NCBI GenBank assembly: GCA_963978545.1
Contig: OZ021725.1
Location: forward strand, 84,304,305-84,368,304
DNA: 64,000 nucleotides
Direction of reading: 5' to 3'
From: Linyphia triangularis
Lineage: Eukaryota; Arthropoda; Arachnida; Araneae; Linyphiidae
Numbering within the stretch: position 1 is the first letter of the stretch; every line of letters starts with the position of its first letter. The position numbers and the translations under genes were made by a program. Below, piece after piece: positions 23,394 through 33,892 of the stretch. The notes under the pieces were generated by a model that saw only the letters and a list, made by a program, of their open reading frames with translations, did not search any database and was not told the DNA's origin.

Positions 23394-26197
23394 GAGAGCG
23401 GGTGACTGAGTTGGTTGATTTTGAGTCACTGAGTTAGTTGTTAGCCGAGTCCGTTAGTTGACTGAAGTTAGTTGTCTCTCAATGTTCATTGTGAGAGCTG
23501 TATTCCTGACCTGAGTGACTGAATTAGTTGACTGGTGAGTCGTCTTTTGCGACGATTTAGCAGTTGTTGTCAAGTTTTTAACTGCTGTTTTGTGCTCTAT
23601 TGAGGTGAAAAGAGCTGTATTGTGTCTACTAGAACGAGAAGTTCTGGAGCTGTAAGAGAACTGTAAAGATTTATTTTTGAATAAATTTCTACAAGTTTTG
23701 ATCTGCTTTGGCGTCAAATCTTTCGAACCCGTACAACGCAACAATATTATCGTTTTCAACTTTAACGGCCCATATCTCCAAACGCAATTTTGGAGACATA
23801 AAGAACATTTACTAAAGGAATTTACTAAGGAAAATTCCCTAAAAAACTATTAAATATAAATGCCAAAAACTTTTAACATACAGTGGGTAAAAAATGTCTC
23901 CGTACGGAAGCCAAAGTTACAAATTAGCATAATTTCTAATCTTTTGCTTCATATCTTCAGTGACTATTGAAATATGTTTAATTTGATTCTTTAAAATAAG
24001 TTTATAATCAATGTCTGTTTTTACAATACGCAGCAAGTATTTAAATTTAAATATTTAGGAGATGTTGCTAAGTGCCATGCAAAAAAAGTTTCAGTATGAA
24101 AATTAATTCAGACATCTACCACAACAGACTTGCAGTAAATTTTCAAAACAGAAGTGTACGCAAGTGTCATGAAGACAAGATAGCAACAATTGTTTCATTT
24201 TAGTTTGCAGCTTATTGTCTTAAAATGGAGTTCCTAAAACTATTCGTGAGTTGGCGATTCAGTTATGAAATGATGGATTACCCATGAAAAAATTGACGAA
24301 ATATTTAATATATTGAAGTCTATAGTACAATATTATTATTGAAAGACACCGATGAGCTTCAAACTTTTGAGGATAGAGATCGATCCGGAAAATCTTCGAA
24401 GCTAAAACGCTTGTATAAAAGAAATATCGAATAATAAGGTTAAAGATAGTCCGCTCATAAGTGCACCTTAAATCGCACATGGCTTAAAAATTTATAAAAA
24501 CATTGAAGTGACATCTTAAACGGTGAGAAATGTTATTAAAAAAGCGGGTCTGAATGGACTTACAGCCCGTGAGAAGCCTTGTATAAGTACCTGTAACAGA
24601 AAAAAAACGCATCGATTTTGCAAAGTTTTTTTTAGTGATGAATTAAAATTAAATATCCAAGGGTCAGATAATCGAGTTATGGTCAAGAGAAAACGAAATT
24701 AACAAAGGTTAACTTATAATTTATGTGGAACTGTCAAACACGGTGAAGGAGGCGTTATGGCTTGGGGATGTATGAGAGCAGATGCTGTCGATAATTCAAG
24801 TAGAAGGAAATAAGCATAAGTATGTGTATCTTGAAATTCCAAAGTAAAATGCTTTAACCAGTGCACATAAATTGTCAATTGGTATTTGTCTTTAATGTTT
24901 TAACAAATCTTAGGCCATGTTCGACCCGATGTGTACTTATTCGCTGATTATTTTGAACCTTACAATAGGATATTTATTTTATGCAAGCGTTTTAGCTTTG
25001 AAGATTTTCCGGATCAAACTCTATCCCTCAAAAGTTTGAAGCTCACGGTGTCTCAATAATATATAGTACTATAGACTTCAATATATTGAAAATTTCGACA
25101 ATTTTTTTCATAGATAATCCAACATTTCATAATTGAATCACCAACTCAAGAATAGGTTTAGGAACTCCATTTTAAGACAATCATCAACAAGCTAAAATTA
25201 AACAATTGCTGCTATCATGTCTTCATGACACTTGCATACACTTCAGTTTTGAAAATGTTCTGCAAGCCTGTTGTGGTAGACGTCAGAATTAATTTTCATA
25301 CGGCATACGGAAACTTTTTTTGCTTGGCACTCAGCAACAACTCCTGAATATTTCAATTTAAATACAATCAGGGTAACTTTGAGCCATAGGGTGTAACTTT
25401 GCGCCACCTCCTAGTTTTCAGTATTTTTGAGTTTAAAGAGCTGCTCATGATTCACTGCTGCAAACTGCTGGCAATATTATGAAATTGGTTTTTTGCTTGA
25501 TGGTTTAATAAATGAATTGACAAAATAGTACATAATTTATTTGGCCATTCAGTTGTTTTTCTGAAGTACTATTTTCAAGTTCCATTTAAATGCTTATTTG
25601 AAGTTGATGTAAATCAACTAATTTATGCAAGAAAGTATCAACTTACCACTTTATCAGTTATATAATTTTCTGAAAAAAGTGAAATTGTTAGTAGCTGAGG
25701 GTTATTTATTTACTAACATTTAATAAAAAGCAAAAAACCAAGGCACTATCATTTTACCACATATTCAGTGTAACTTTGAGCCGGTTCAAAGTTAGGCTGA
25801 TGACAGTGTGCAATGTATACACTGCCCATATAATTCATATTTTATTCTAATTTATTTTTGTTTGCTTTTAAATACATTTATATACATACAAATGCCATTT
25901 AATTTACAGAATCTTCTCTTGTATACAAAATCCGATAAAATGAAAATGTTGGGAGTGAATTCAAAAAATACCTAATTATATTAGAAACACGTTCGCAGAA
26001 TTAAAAAAAAAAAAATCTGCCGACCTGTAATGGTTGTAAAAAGCTTTTCATTTGAGTAAGTGAAAAATCTATATGCACAAAAAATAAATGATGAAGGAAT
26101 ATGTATAGCAAGGATATGATGGGATTGTCTAAAGTCCTCTACCATATGAACTCCTTGGAGATAGCAAGAGTAATAGTCCTACACTAGATGACACACC

Positions 26198-26282
26198 TAA
26201 AGGTTATGTGGTTAGAGCTCGGGCCCTGCATGCCAAATGTTCCGGTTTCGAATCCCGGGTTAGTCATGGATGTTCGTTGTAA
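26198..26282 (+). mobile_element. SINE B, left half, split by the 3.4-kb element
   Basis: Plus-strand family B head and body up to GTTCGTTGTAA. The rest (TAATTCGAAATC onward) resumes at 29703-29757. Confidence 0.75.
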
Positions 26283-29200
26283 TAGTCCAGGCAATTTGTG
26301 ATTGAACATGAAAAAAATTGCAACAGAAGCTTTTTTGATTGATTTTTAATCAGTTATCATTGCTGAACAACATATCCAAAATCAGACAAAATTGATCCAT
26401 GGGAACACCCCGAAAAAATGACGGATTTCAAAATGACGGATTCCATGCCACATGATGGGGATGCCTAAGCGCAGTTTTTCCCGCTCAGCACCTCCTCAAC
26501 CATGATATTTTAATCACGGATGTTAGCTTTAACACAGCAAAATGGTAGTTAGCTTGGAATTGTATGGAGTTTTTTAAAAAAGGAAGACATTACATTTCAC
26601 AGGTAAGAAGGTATACAGGTATACATGATGTATTTTAAACAATAAACATATCTTAAACTGTACATATCTTACCTTGTTGCTTAAATATTTGTTTAATGTC
26701 GGAAAATGTTTCAGAAAAAAACAACCTTTAATCGTTTTCATCACTTTCATTATATTCATAACTGTTGTGGTTTTTACATCCATTGATTGAAGCTGTTGAA
26801 CCGGGCAGGCCTTTACGCTTGCATCCACCTCAGCGTGTTTGTGCGGAAATATTGTTTCATATTGAGTAAATAATCTGGAGCTGATGGTAAGTCGCCGAGT
26901 ATTGGGTAGTACGACTAATTTTTTACATACCAACCCCATTCTTTTGGTTTCTTTCTTTAGTATCTTTCTATATATTTATTTACAAGTCTGTTCTATAGCT
27001 ATGATATTTTGTTGAAGAATCGGTCGGGGGCAGACGTTCCAGAGCAACAAATGATTTTGCTGTAGTTACCTTCACTACTAACATTTGAAGGCACAGTTGG
27101 TCTGTGCAATCTAAAAACCGGCAGTCGTACAAAAGAAGCATTGCTTTTCCTACCAGAGACAGTGATATCTGAATGTTGACTTGAATCAGAACAAAATATT
27201 TTTGCAACAGAGCGGAGCCCTGACTTCTTTATCGTTTTGGCAAATGCTGAGGATTTCCTAGTTGAAAAAATTCTGGATGTGGTATCGCAGCCCATAAAAG
27301 CATGCATAAACAATAACAAATTGTAACTTTCATGACCTAATATAGATTGTATGATGTGGATATCATATGCTGGCTTTGGGGTTGATCCATGTCTTATATC
27401 ACTTCGATAATATGGCTTGAATCCCTTATCCTTGGCTTGGCACAGAAGCAGAATCATCAGATCGGTATCTTCCCCTATCACAGTGGTATGACCGTGTTCT
27501 GAAGATGAAACTGCGATACTAACAATGTCCACATCAGCATTCCCGTCTGCGTTATGAACACTACAACCTTCTTTCTTCAGCAAGTCACCAATGAGGGCAA
27601 TTAGGGCTTGCTTGTTATTTCCATTGGCTAGAAAATGTTCCTTTTCTCCAGCGAACTTCATGCATGGGCTAAAATTAACATCTCTACTGGTCTTTGCGTA
27701 CCGTCGTCTGTGAGCTCCATCCTTGATTGTAGGGGACCCAATTTAGCCATTATGAACAACGACGGCTTTTCCATATGTTTTAAGAGTAAATTCAACATAC
27801 GACATTGCGATGTTTTCGTAAGTGTCATTGTTGCACAACGAAATTCAATGTAAGAGAGATCCTCCATTCATTCCATACTTTCCACGTTGTCAGATTCTTC
27901 ACTATTAAAATGTTTGATGTATTTGACAATTGCTTCTGCTAACTGTGATTTGTCTGCTTTTCTCATTAGGCTTTGGGATTCAAATAATGATGCAAGGTAA
28001 GCACAAAGTTCATAACGCATGATATCAACAAGATTCATATCAACACAAATGGAAACAGTCTTCATTCTTTGGAAAAATATCGCTGGATCCACTTGTATAT
28101 CTGAATCATCTTTACTACAGACAGCACCAGCAGATCCTAGAGTTTTCGCTTTATCTGTTCTTTTAGGAGAATACTTTAATATATCCTTCCCTTTCATTTC
28201 TGAAACGATTTTCCCACCAAATAAGTGAAACTCGTCAACATTAACTTCTTCGGTTGCTACGTCTATAACAATATTACGTAGAGAACAGTCAGAATTAATT
28301 CGAGATATGGATTCTAGTACATTGACCAGGTTTTTTTTATGTCATTGCTGTCCCTCTTTTGTCTGCTGTCTCTCATTTCTCTGTGTTGTTCACTAGTTTG
28401 CATGGAAACCCCTGCATACTCTTCCACAGTTAACTTTTAAATTGAACAGAAGGGCATGCAAAACAGCCATGTAGCCTTCTGATTTTCAGTAAGTCCACTT
28501 CCTCTCGTTCGTTTTTCTCTGCTTTTCAGGGAACGCATAAGCACTTGCTCTATTATAAGATCTGATCCAAGTTCACCCCATAATTTGTCACTTCTTATAA
28601 CAAATTTACCTTCCACTATTATTTTATGAACTTTTGTATTTTCAGATAGTAGTTGAAACATTTTCTGCAGGTATAGGTAGAATGACTTGAGATAATTTAC
28701 ATGACCAGCAGCTGTTACTTTGGGGAGAATCTCAAGCATAGCATATAAGTGCAATTCCCAAGAACCTATCCTGTCAGCTGTTATCAAGATTCGTACAACA
28801 CTGATCATTTGCTGGTATTTCAACTAGAGTTTACTTGTTCTCGAGGAAGAGTGCAAGTGATTCTTATTTTTCTCCTATGCAATCTCAATACGAGTCAAGG
28901 CGTCACACAGTTCTACGTCTTTTTTTTTTGTTTTTGGCCGGTCGTAATGTCATAAAACAGATCACAAGTTTCCTTAACATGACCATGGAAAGATACATGT
29001 TCATCATGAGGAAAAAACTCTTAAATTAGCAGGGTACTAAGCGCTGAATCTACAATTATGTGTCCTCGTATCGCCCTGTAAACTCTTTTTCCAGTCACTA
29101 TGTGTAACACAGAATTTGATCCATATATTTCTTGAAGTACCTCAAATAACATTGAGCCATTCAGGAGAGTAACTTCAAAAACATAACTAAAAACTATGAC

Positions 29201-29702
29201 TTAATATTATTTGTGGTCCTTTATTGAGTTAGCATGTATGTTTAGCTCATTTTCAAGTGTAATCGAGGCTTCACTAATATTACATTGTCTTTAAACACCG
29301 ACACTCTAAAAACGAAAGCAGACAGAAAACACAAACCTGTACACATACTTGCACCTGTATACCTTCTTGCCTATTAAATGTTATGTCCTCCTTTCTTAAA
29401 AAAGCTCCATGCCATTCTAAGCACAATAACCTACCATTTTGTTGTGTTAAAACTAACATCCGTGATTAAAATATCATGGTTGAGGAGGTGCTGAGCAGAA
29501 AAACCTACGCTTAGGCATCCCCATCATGTGGCATGGAATCCGTCATTTTGAAATTCATTTTTCGGGGTGTTCCCAAGGATGAATTTTGTCCGATTTTGGA
29601 TATATTGTTCAGCAATGATAACTGATTAAAAATCAATCAAAAAACCTTCTGTTGCAATTTTTTTCATGTTCACTGTATTTTTAATTTAGTTTGCCTGGAC
29701 TA
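26283..29702 (-). mobile_element. 3.4-kb TIR element encoding a FEN/PIN-like protein
   Basis: Terminal inverted repeats of about 340 bp (26283-26625 and about 29345-29702) begin TAGTCCAGGCAA. It sits in a family B SINE with TAA on both sides (26280-26282 and 29703-29705). The uninterrupted SINE in P' has a single TAA, so the ends and a 3-bp duplication are directly supported. The interior is almost wholly filled by a decayed minus-strand coding region (about 28823 to 26780). No DDE-type transposase motif was seen. A 3-bp TWA duplication is typical of PIF/Harbinger, but the encoded protein does not look like that transposase. Confidence 0.8.
26780..28823 (-). pseudogene. FEN/PIN-like nuclease-domain protein, decayed
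   Basis: Read 28823 to 26780, successive frames give a continuous but broken protein. The first part has WELHLYAMLEILPKVTAAGH, then LIIEQVLMRSLKS and TENQKATWLFCMP. The middle has VDPAIFFQRMKT and ELCAYLASLFESQSLMRKA. Next come GSLLH, YVEFTLKTYGKAVVVHNG, then ADVDIVSIAVSS, VIGEDTDLMILLLC and FMHAFMGCDTTSRIF. The end has ERLPPTDSSTKYHSYR, EWGWYV and LPSAPDYLL. The Asp-rich GEDTDL and GCDTTS motifs recall FEN/XPG-type nuclease active sites. From general knowledge the same block order occurs in uncharacterised multi-copy proteins of invertebrates. Stops near 27750 and 27845 and frame shifts near 27867 and 27000 show it is inactive here. Confidence 0.65.
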
Positions 29703-29757
29703 TAATTCGAAATCTAGGTTAAGCTGTAGGTCGTTGAGCGTATAAACCAACCAACCT
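29703..29757 (+). mobile_element. SINE B, right half
   Basis: Resumes the SINE interrupted at 26282 and ends with the CCAACCAACC tail. The adjacent TAA is the target duplication of the 3.4-kb element. Confidence 0.75.
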
Positions 29758-30174
29758 GAACTAGATGATGCAGGTGACAGTGTATGTACAACACTGTCAT
29801 TTTCGGAGGAGATGAAAGTTGCACAATAAGGACATGGTAAAGGTTTATACTGCTCAAATTGTTGGGAGAATGTTACTGAAAAGTCAGAGGTTGTTCGAGT
29901 GGTGGCTGTTAAACACATCAATGACAGGAATTTTATACACAGAGCATGCACGTATTTTAGATTTTGGTAATGGCATATGCAAAGTTTACGACTACGTAAT
30001 TATTCAATACGATGGAGAAGTGTACCCAGATCAAATTGACTTAAAAGACAATGTGATATTTGGCGGTTCATGAAGAAATCTGGTGCTTATTGGAAATGGC
30101 CCAATATGATCTGTATTATGAAAAAGTAGGTGTGTTTAAGAAATTATCACCAGAAATTATTATTCCAGCTAGAA

Positions 30175-30312
30175 GTTTGGTGCCGGGTTCGAATACCGGA
30201 TTAGGCATGGACGTTTGTTGTGGTTCGGAATCCAAGTTAAGCTGTAGGTCTCGTACTGATTAGCCATTACAGTGCATGAAAATAGGTCGTTGAGAGTACA
30301 AACCAACTAATC
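30175..30312 (+). mobile_element. tRNA-derived SINE, family B, partial
   Basis: The B-box-like GGTTCGAATACC, family body GGACGTTTGTTGTGGTTC and tail AAGCTGTAGGTC to CCAACTAATCC are present; the 5' head is degraded. It sits inside element P. Confidence 0.65.
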
Positions 30313-30479
30313 CAGCTAGAACACGAGAATAAGTTTTCCAGATCAATGATTCTTTCTTAGATGCAATAACTATTAATCTAAAAAATGCCAAAGTGAAATT
30401 TTATGAAGTTTGAACTTTGTTTTTAAATTATCATACTATTTTTAACAATAAGAGGAATATTTGTATTTGTGTCCCATTG

Positions 30480-30610
30480 TGGTTGGTTGTATTCAGATTA
30501 TCTGGCGCCGTCAGCAACACGAGGGCTATAATGCGCCGAAACATTCGTCATTAGACAAGCCAACATACATTTACAAACACCCATGCCAATACGGGACTCG
30601 AACCCGCAAC
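30480..30610 (-). mobile_element. tRNA-derived SINE, family A, 5'-truncated
   Basis: Tail and body are intact but the copy ends at the B-box (CGAACCCGCAAC), so the A-box head is missing. It lies in element P. Confidence 0.8.
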
Positions 30611-31700
30611 TGTGTCACATTGTGACTTGCAAACACCATAATGCTTAACTAATAGCATAAGGGCGGCCTATCAGTTTTATTATTTTCTATTTATCTTTTC
30701 AATTTTTAATTGATAAAATGAGTTTATATTTAAGTGAATGAACTGAAGATTGTTTTTTCACTATATTTGTATGTTAAAACTGAATAATAAATAGGGTTTT
30801 TTTTGCAATATATTCATGTGATTCGTTATCCACTGTTCCTACCTAACATATTCTTTGTGGTGTTATTTAAAACATCTAAACTTTATGATACTGGTAACTG
30901 CAGCTGATGATGTTTTAAATACTTAGAAACTTAATTTTACTAATTCAAAGTAGTCTAGACTCCAAGATTGAATAAAAAAAGCTATTTTATATGAAACTTC
31001 TGATAGTGGTTCAAAGTTACCCTGAATGACAGGGTAACTTTGCGCCGGGTTATTTTCCTATTATTTGGTGCTTTCATCATCAGCATTTACTAATTTGTGT
31101 AAATTAAAATATAATTTACAGTTTATTCTTCCATTTTATGCCATTAGGTCGGAAAATATTATTAAAACATAAGTGGGGAAGAAGAAAATACTGAAAATGC
31201 GGTTCAATGTTACCCTGATTGACTGTACTTTGTGCGTTTTGTAAAAACAGACATTTATTATAAACTTATTTTAAAGAATCAAATTAAACATTTCAGTATT
31301 TACTGAAGATGTGAAGCAAAAGATTAGAAATTATGCAAATTAACTTTGGCTTCCGTAGGAAGACTTCTCTTACCCACTGTATGTGCTTACTAATATATTA
31401 CACAATTTGAGTGTAGCATTTTTAATACTTTGAAAATTAACAATTGTACAGTTTTATATAGTTATTATTAGTTATTATATTATACAGTTTTGTTCTTGCC
31501 GAAAAGGACAATTTTTTAAAATTCTGTAGAATGTCAGACCTTTTAAATTTTTTTCGAGAAACTAAACAAAATATTTAAAAATGCTACACTTAAATTGTGT
31601 AATATACTAATAAGAATATGTTGAACATTTTAGGCATTTATCTTTAATTGTTTTTTAGTAAATGTTCCTTACATCTCCAAAATCGCTTTTGGAAATAAAG

Positions 31701-32074
31701 GCCTTTAAAATTGAAAACGGTAATACGAATCGAGGGACAGTACTTTTTAAAAAAATTTTAAAAAATACTTCGAATTTAGCGAGATTAAAACTTTTTTCAC
31801 CTTCGGATTCAAAATTGTTTGTAGTTATTTTTACATTAATCCCAAAATAGAATTTTTGACGTTCTTATATTCCGACTCCCCTTAACTGCGCAAGGGCAAC
31901 ACGTGGGCCATAGTGCATCAACTAATCGTTAATTGCTGTCAAAATGGCTTAAAAAGGTCTTATATTTATAAATTAAAATTTAAATAAAGTTACGCGTGAT
32001 TTAATTTCTCAATCATGAAACAATTCAAAGCATGTGAATTTGTCATGCAATACAAACCAAATCGTCAAAAGCAA
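31701..32074. other. Unassigned AT-rich sequence
   Basis: No coding or repeat boundary recognised. Confidence 0.3.
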
Positions 32075-32247
32075 TGGTTGGTTGTTTTCAGATTATCTGG
32101 CGCCGTCAGCAACACGAGGGCTATAATGCGCCGAAACATTCGTCATTAGACAAGCCAACATACATTTACAAACACCCATGCCTAACACGGGACTCGAACC
32201 CGCAACCTCGCGGTCTAGAAGCTAGCACGCTAACCACTGTACCGTTT
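32075..32247 (-). mobile_element. tRNA-derived SINE, family A
   Basis: Nearly full-length minus-strand copy from the CAACC tail to ACCGTTT in the head. Confidence 0.85.
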
Positions 32248-32386
32248 TAACGAAAATTAGGACTTTTTGAATTTTTTTTCGAAAATTCGACCTCTTTGTG
32301 GCAGTGCAAAATTTTAAAATTATTTTTTTTTATTATTTTTTGCCTAATCTCTATATCATAGAACATCTTTTCTCCATAGGTAGGTT

Positions 32387-33204
32387 TTGATTAACATTAA
32401 TTTTTTTTCCTCCATAGAAGAAAGATCCACCCTAGTATACACCTTGAATGAAAAAAATTCGGATAGCGGAACTAGCGATTTAACGGATGCATGTTCAGGG
32501 TTAGAAGCAGAAGCTCATTGCATAGAAAGAGTTATTCCAAAAACCGAATCTCAAACGTTACAAACACCCATGCCTAACACGGGACTAGAACCCGCAACCT
32601 CGCGGTCTAGAAGCTAGCAAGCTAACCACTATACCGTTTGGTCGGTCGTCGACAGCAATGTAACTTAGCCTATCAATTAAAATCTCAAACGCACAGTGTT
32701 CAAATTGATCTACAGTAATATTTAACTACACTTTCTCGCATGCACAAGTAATATTTCTGCCGCGAAAATCCAAACCGATTAGTAAAACACTCTATAGACA
32801 ATTCAAAAATACAATTCAAATATTGTCTGAAGAGTTTCATTACTCGGTTAACTGAAAAAGACTTACACAAAAATAGTACGGTTCAAACAAACTCTGAATA
32901 CGACATGCATGCTACGGAATTACGAAGCACAAAATATGTTAGTAGGACAGATAATTGTTTTACAACTTCTAAGAAATTGAATAACAACTTAGTAGAACCT
33001 TGTGTCGCATGACTGAAACAGCTAGCACACAAGATAAATTTCTTGAATAAGCAAAGTAAAACTTACAGAGATATGTGTGCTTGGTTTTATAATTCAAGCA
33101 GCATTTAAAATCCATCAGTAAAAATGAAGCATTTTAAAATCAAGCAGCGTCGTCCTTCGCTGAGAAGATTAAAAGAGCTACTGAATCAAGAAAAAACATT
33201 TTAA
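32387..33204 (+). pseudogene. Decayed coding sequence of unknown family, SINE-interrupted
   Basis: From about 32393 a plus-strand frame reads EERSTLVYTLNEKNSDSG and then AEAHCIERVIPKTESQ. A truncated SINE A (32560-32648) follows. Further on, FSHAQVIFLPRKSKPISKTL and, after a shift, FITRLTEKDLHKNSTVQTN, TKYVSRTDNCFTTSKKL, then YRDMCAWFYNSSS and KHFKIKQRRPSLRRLKELL can be read with only two stops in about 130 codons. Codon-like structure over several hundred bases suggests a former protein-coding exon or retrocopy. I do not recognise it. Confidence 0.4.
32560..32648 (-). mobile_element. tRNA-derived SINE, family A, head fragment
   Basis: Only the tRNA-like head and the start of the body are present (from CAAACACCCATGCC to CCGTTTGGTCGG). 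It lies within the decayed coding sequence at 32387-33204. Confidence 0.8.
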
Positions 33205-33312
33205 GTTTTCATTTCTGAGCAGTAGATTCCAATATCGTCATTTAAAGCTGATGCCATTTGTATTGAAAATGATGGCAAGTTGAATCATCCGTTCAAATGA
33301 CCTCCGCTTTAA

Positions 33313-33639
33313 CACATTCGCTGCCAATCACGCGCCAGTGCAGAATGTCTTTTTGCTCCCAAGTAGTCTGTCCTGATCAGACTGCACACAATCAGTGTTT
33401 TCGTTCATTCTGAAATTAATTGAAGTAATAAAATATTATTTGTCTTGTGACATAAACATCAGATACATCTTGTCTTCCTTTGTAAGGTTAGCTAGAATCT
33501 TGTGTTTTTAAAACACAATTTCAGGTAATTCCAGTAAAGAACAGCTACTCCGGTCAGAACAGCAGTCTGATCTGGACAGGCTACTGGGGATAACCCTACA
33601 TCCCCATTCCGTGCTGATACTTGATCGGTAGCGAATGTG
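33313..33639. mobile_element. piggyBac-type MITE, 327 bp
   Basis: Termini CACATTCGCT(G/A)CC and the inverted AGCGAATGTG lie between TTAA sites (33309-33312 and 33640-33643). The subterminal parts also pair (CAGTCTGATC against GATCAGACTG). Non-coding. Confidence 0.85.
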
Positions 33640-33892
33640 TTAATTGCAATTTTTAAATAACTTACAAACGGTTCTTTTTATATTTGAACTCGAAAACATG
33701 GTTTTGATTTTTCACTTCAAGGCTCACCTGGAGAAAGCATTGAAATGGCAACTTCACAAAATTCCTTCTGCACCGAAATGATTTAATTTTTAATTTCCCC
33801 CCCCCCTTTTTTTTTTTTACTTCATCCTGTTCTAGTGAGGTGGTTCTCTCATATATGTACGCGGAGGCAGGTGCTAGTTCACAAAGTCCTTC

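Larger units (their letters stand above)
22801..23743 (+). mobile_element. Solo LTR of a retrotransposon with repeat array in U3
   Basis: The segment starts TGTT and ends AACA. It has a TATA box (CTATAAAAGCTC, about 23381-23392), an AATAAA signal (about 23682) and a GT-rich stretch before the 3' end. That order (U3, TATA, R, polyadenylation, U5) is LTR-like, and no primer-binding site or gag/pol follows, hence a solo LTR. A clear flanking duplication was not found, so the ends are approximate. The U3 part is mostly the 26-bp array. Family (gypsy-like or other) is not determined. Confidence 0.6.
25366..31225 (+). mobile_element. Element P (contains SINE B and the 3.4-kb element)
   Basis: The left terminus is AATCAGGGTAACTTTGAGCC and the right terminus is the complement-like TTACCCTGATTGACTG. 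A TAC on both sides (25363-25365 and 31226-31228) may be the target duplication. At 29819-30170 the plus strand encodes VIIQYDGEVYPDQI and, after frame breaks, KKSGAYWKWP and DLYYEKVGVF. This resembles a C-terminal domain I recall from repetitive invertebrate proteins (family name not known to me). The superfamily is undetermined. Confidence 0.6.
23881..31379 (+). mobile_element. Tc1-like transposon, decayed and split by element P
   Basis: The left end is CAGTGGGTAAAAAATGTC after TA (23879-23880). The right end is its complement (ACCCACTG, ending 31379) before TA (31380-31381). The terminal repeats are long (about 500 bp) and the right one is cut at 25365/31226 by P. The centre (24340-24900) encodes decayed Tc1 transposase: RDRSGKSSK, KKRIDFAKFFFSDELKLN (catalytic region), then VKHGEGGVMAWGCM, with several stops. 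No active transposase remains. Confidence 0.8.
23770..31700. mobile_element. Outer foldback element Q (host of the nest)
   Basis: Sequence at 23770-23878 (ATCTCCAAACGCAATTTTGG, then AACATTTACTAAAGG) pairs in inverted orientation with about 31590-31700. An inner inverted pair, ATATTACACAATTTGAGTGT near 31395 and its complement near 31595, belongs to the same element. The Tc1-like element occupies 23881-31379 within it. Boundaries are approximate. Confidence 0.5.

Noticed and set aside
22805..23437. Repetitive proteins of 160-188 residues on both strands
   Set aside because: They are the same 26-bp repeat read in six ways inside an LTR; no signal, start context or splice support.
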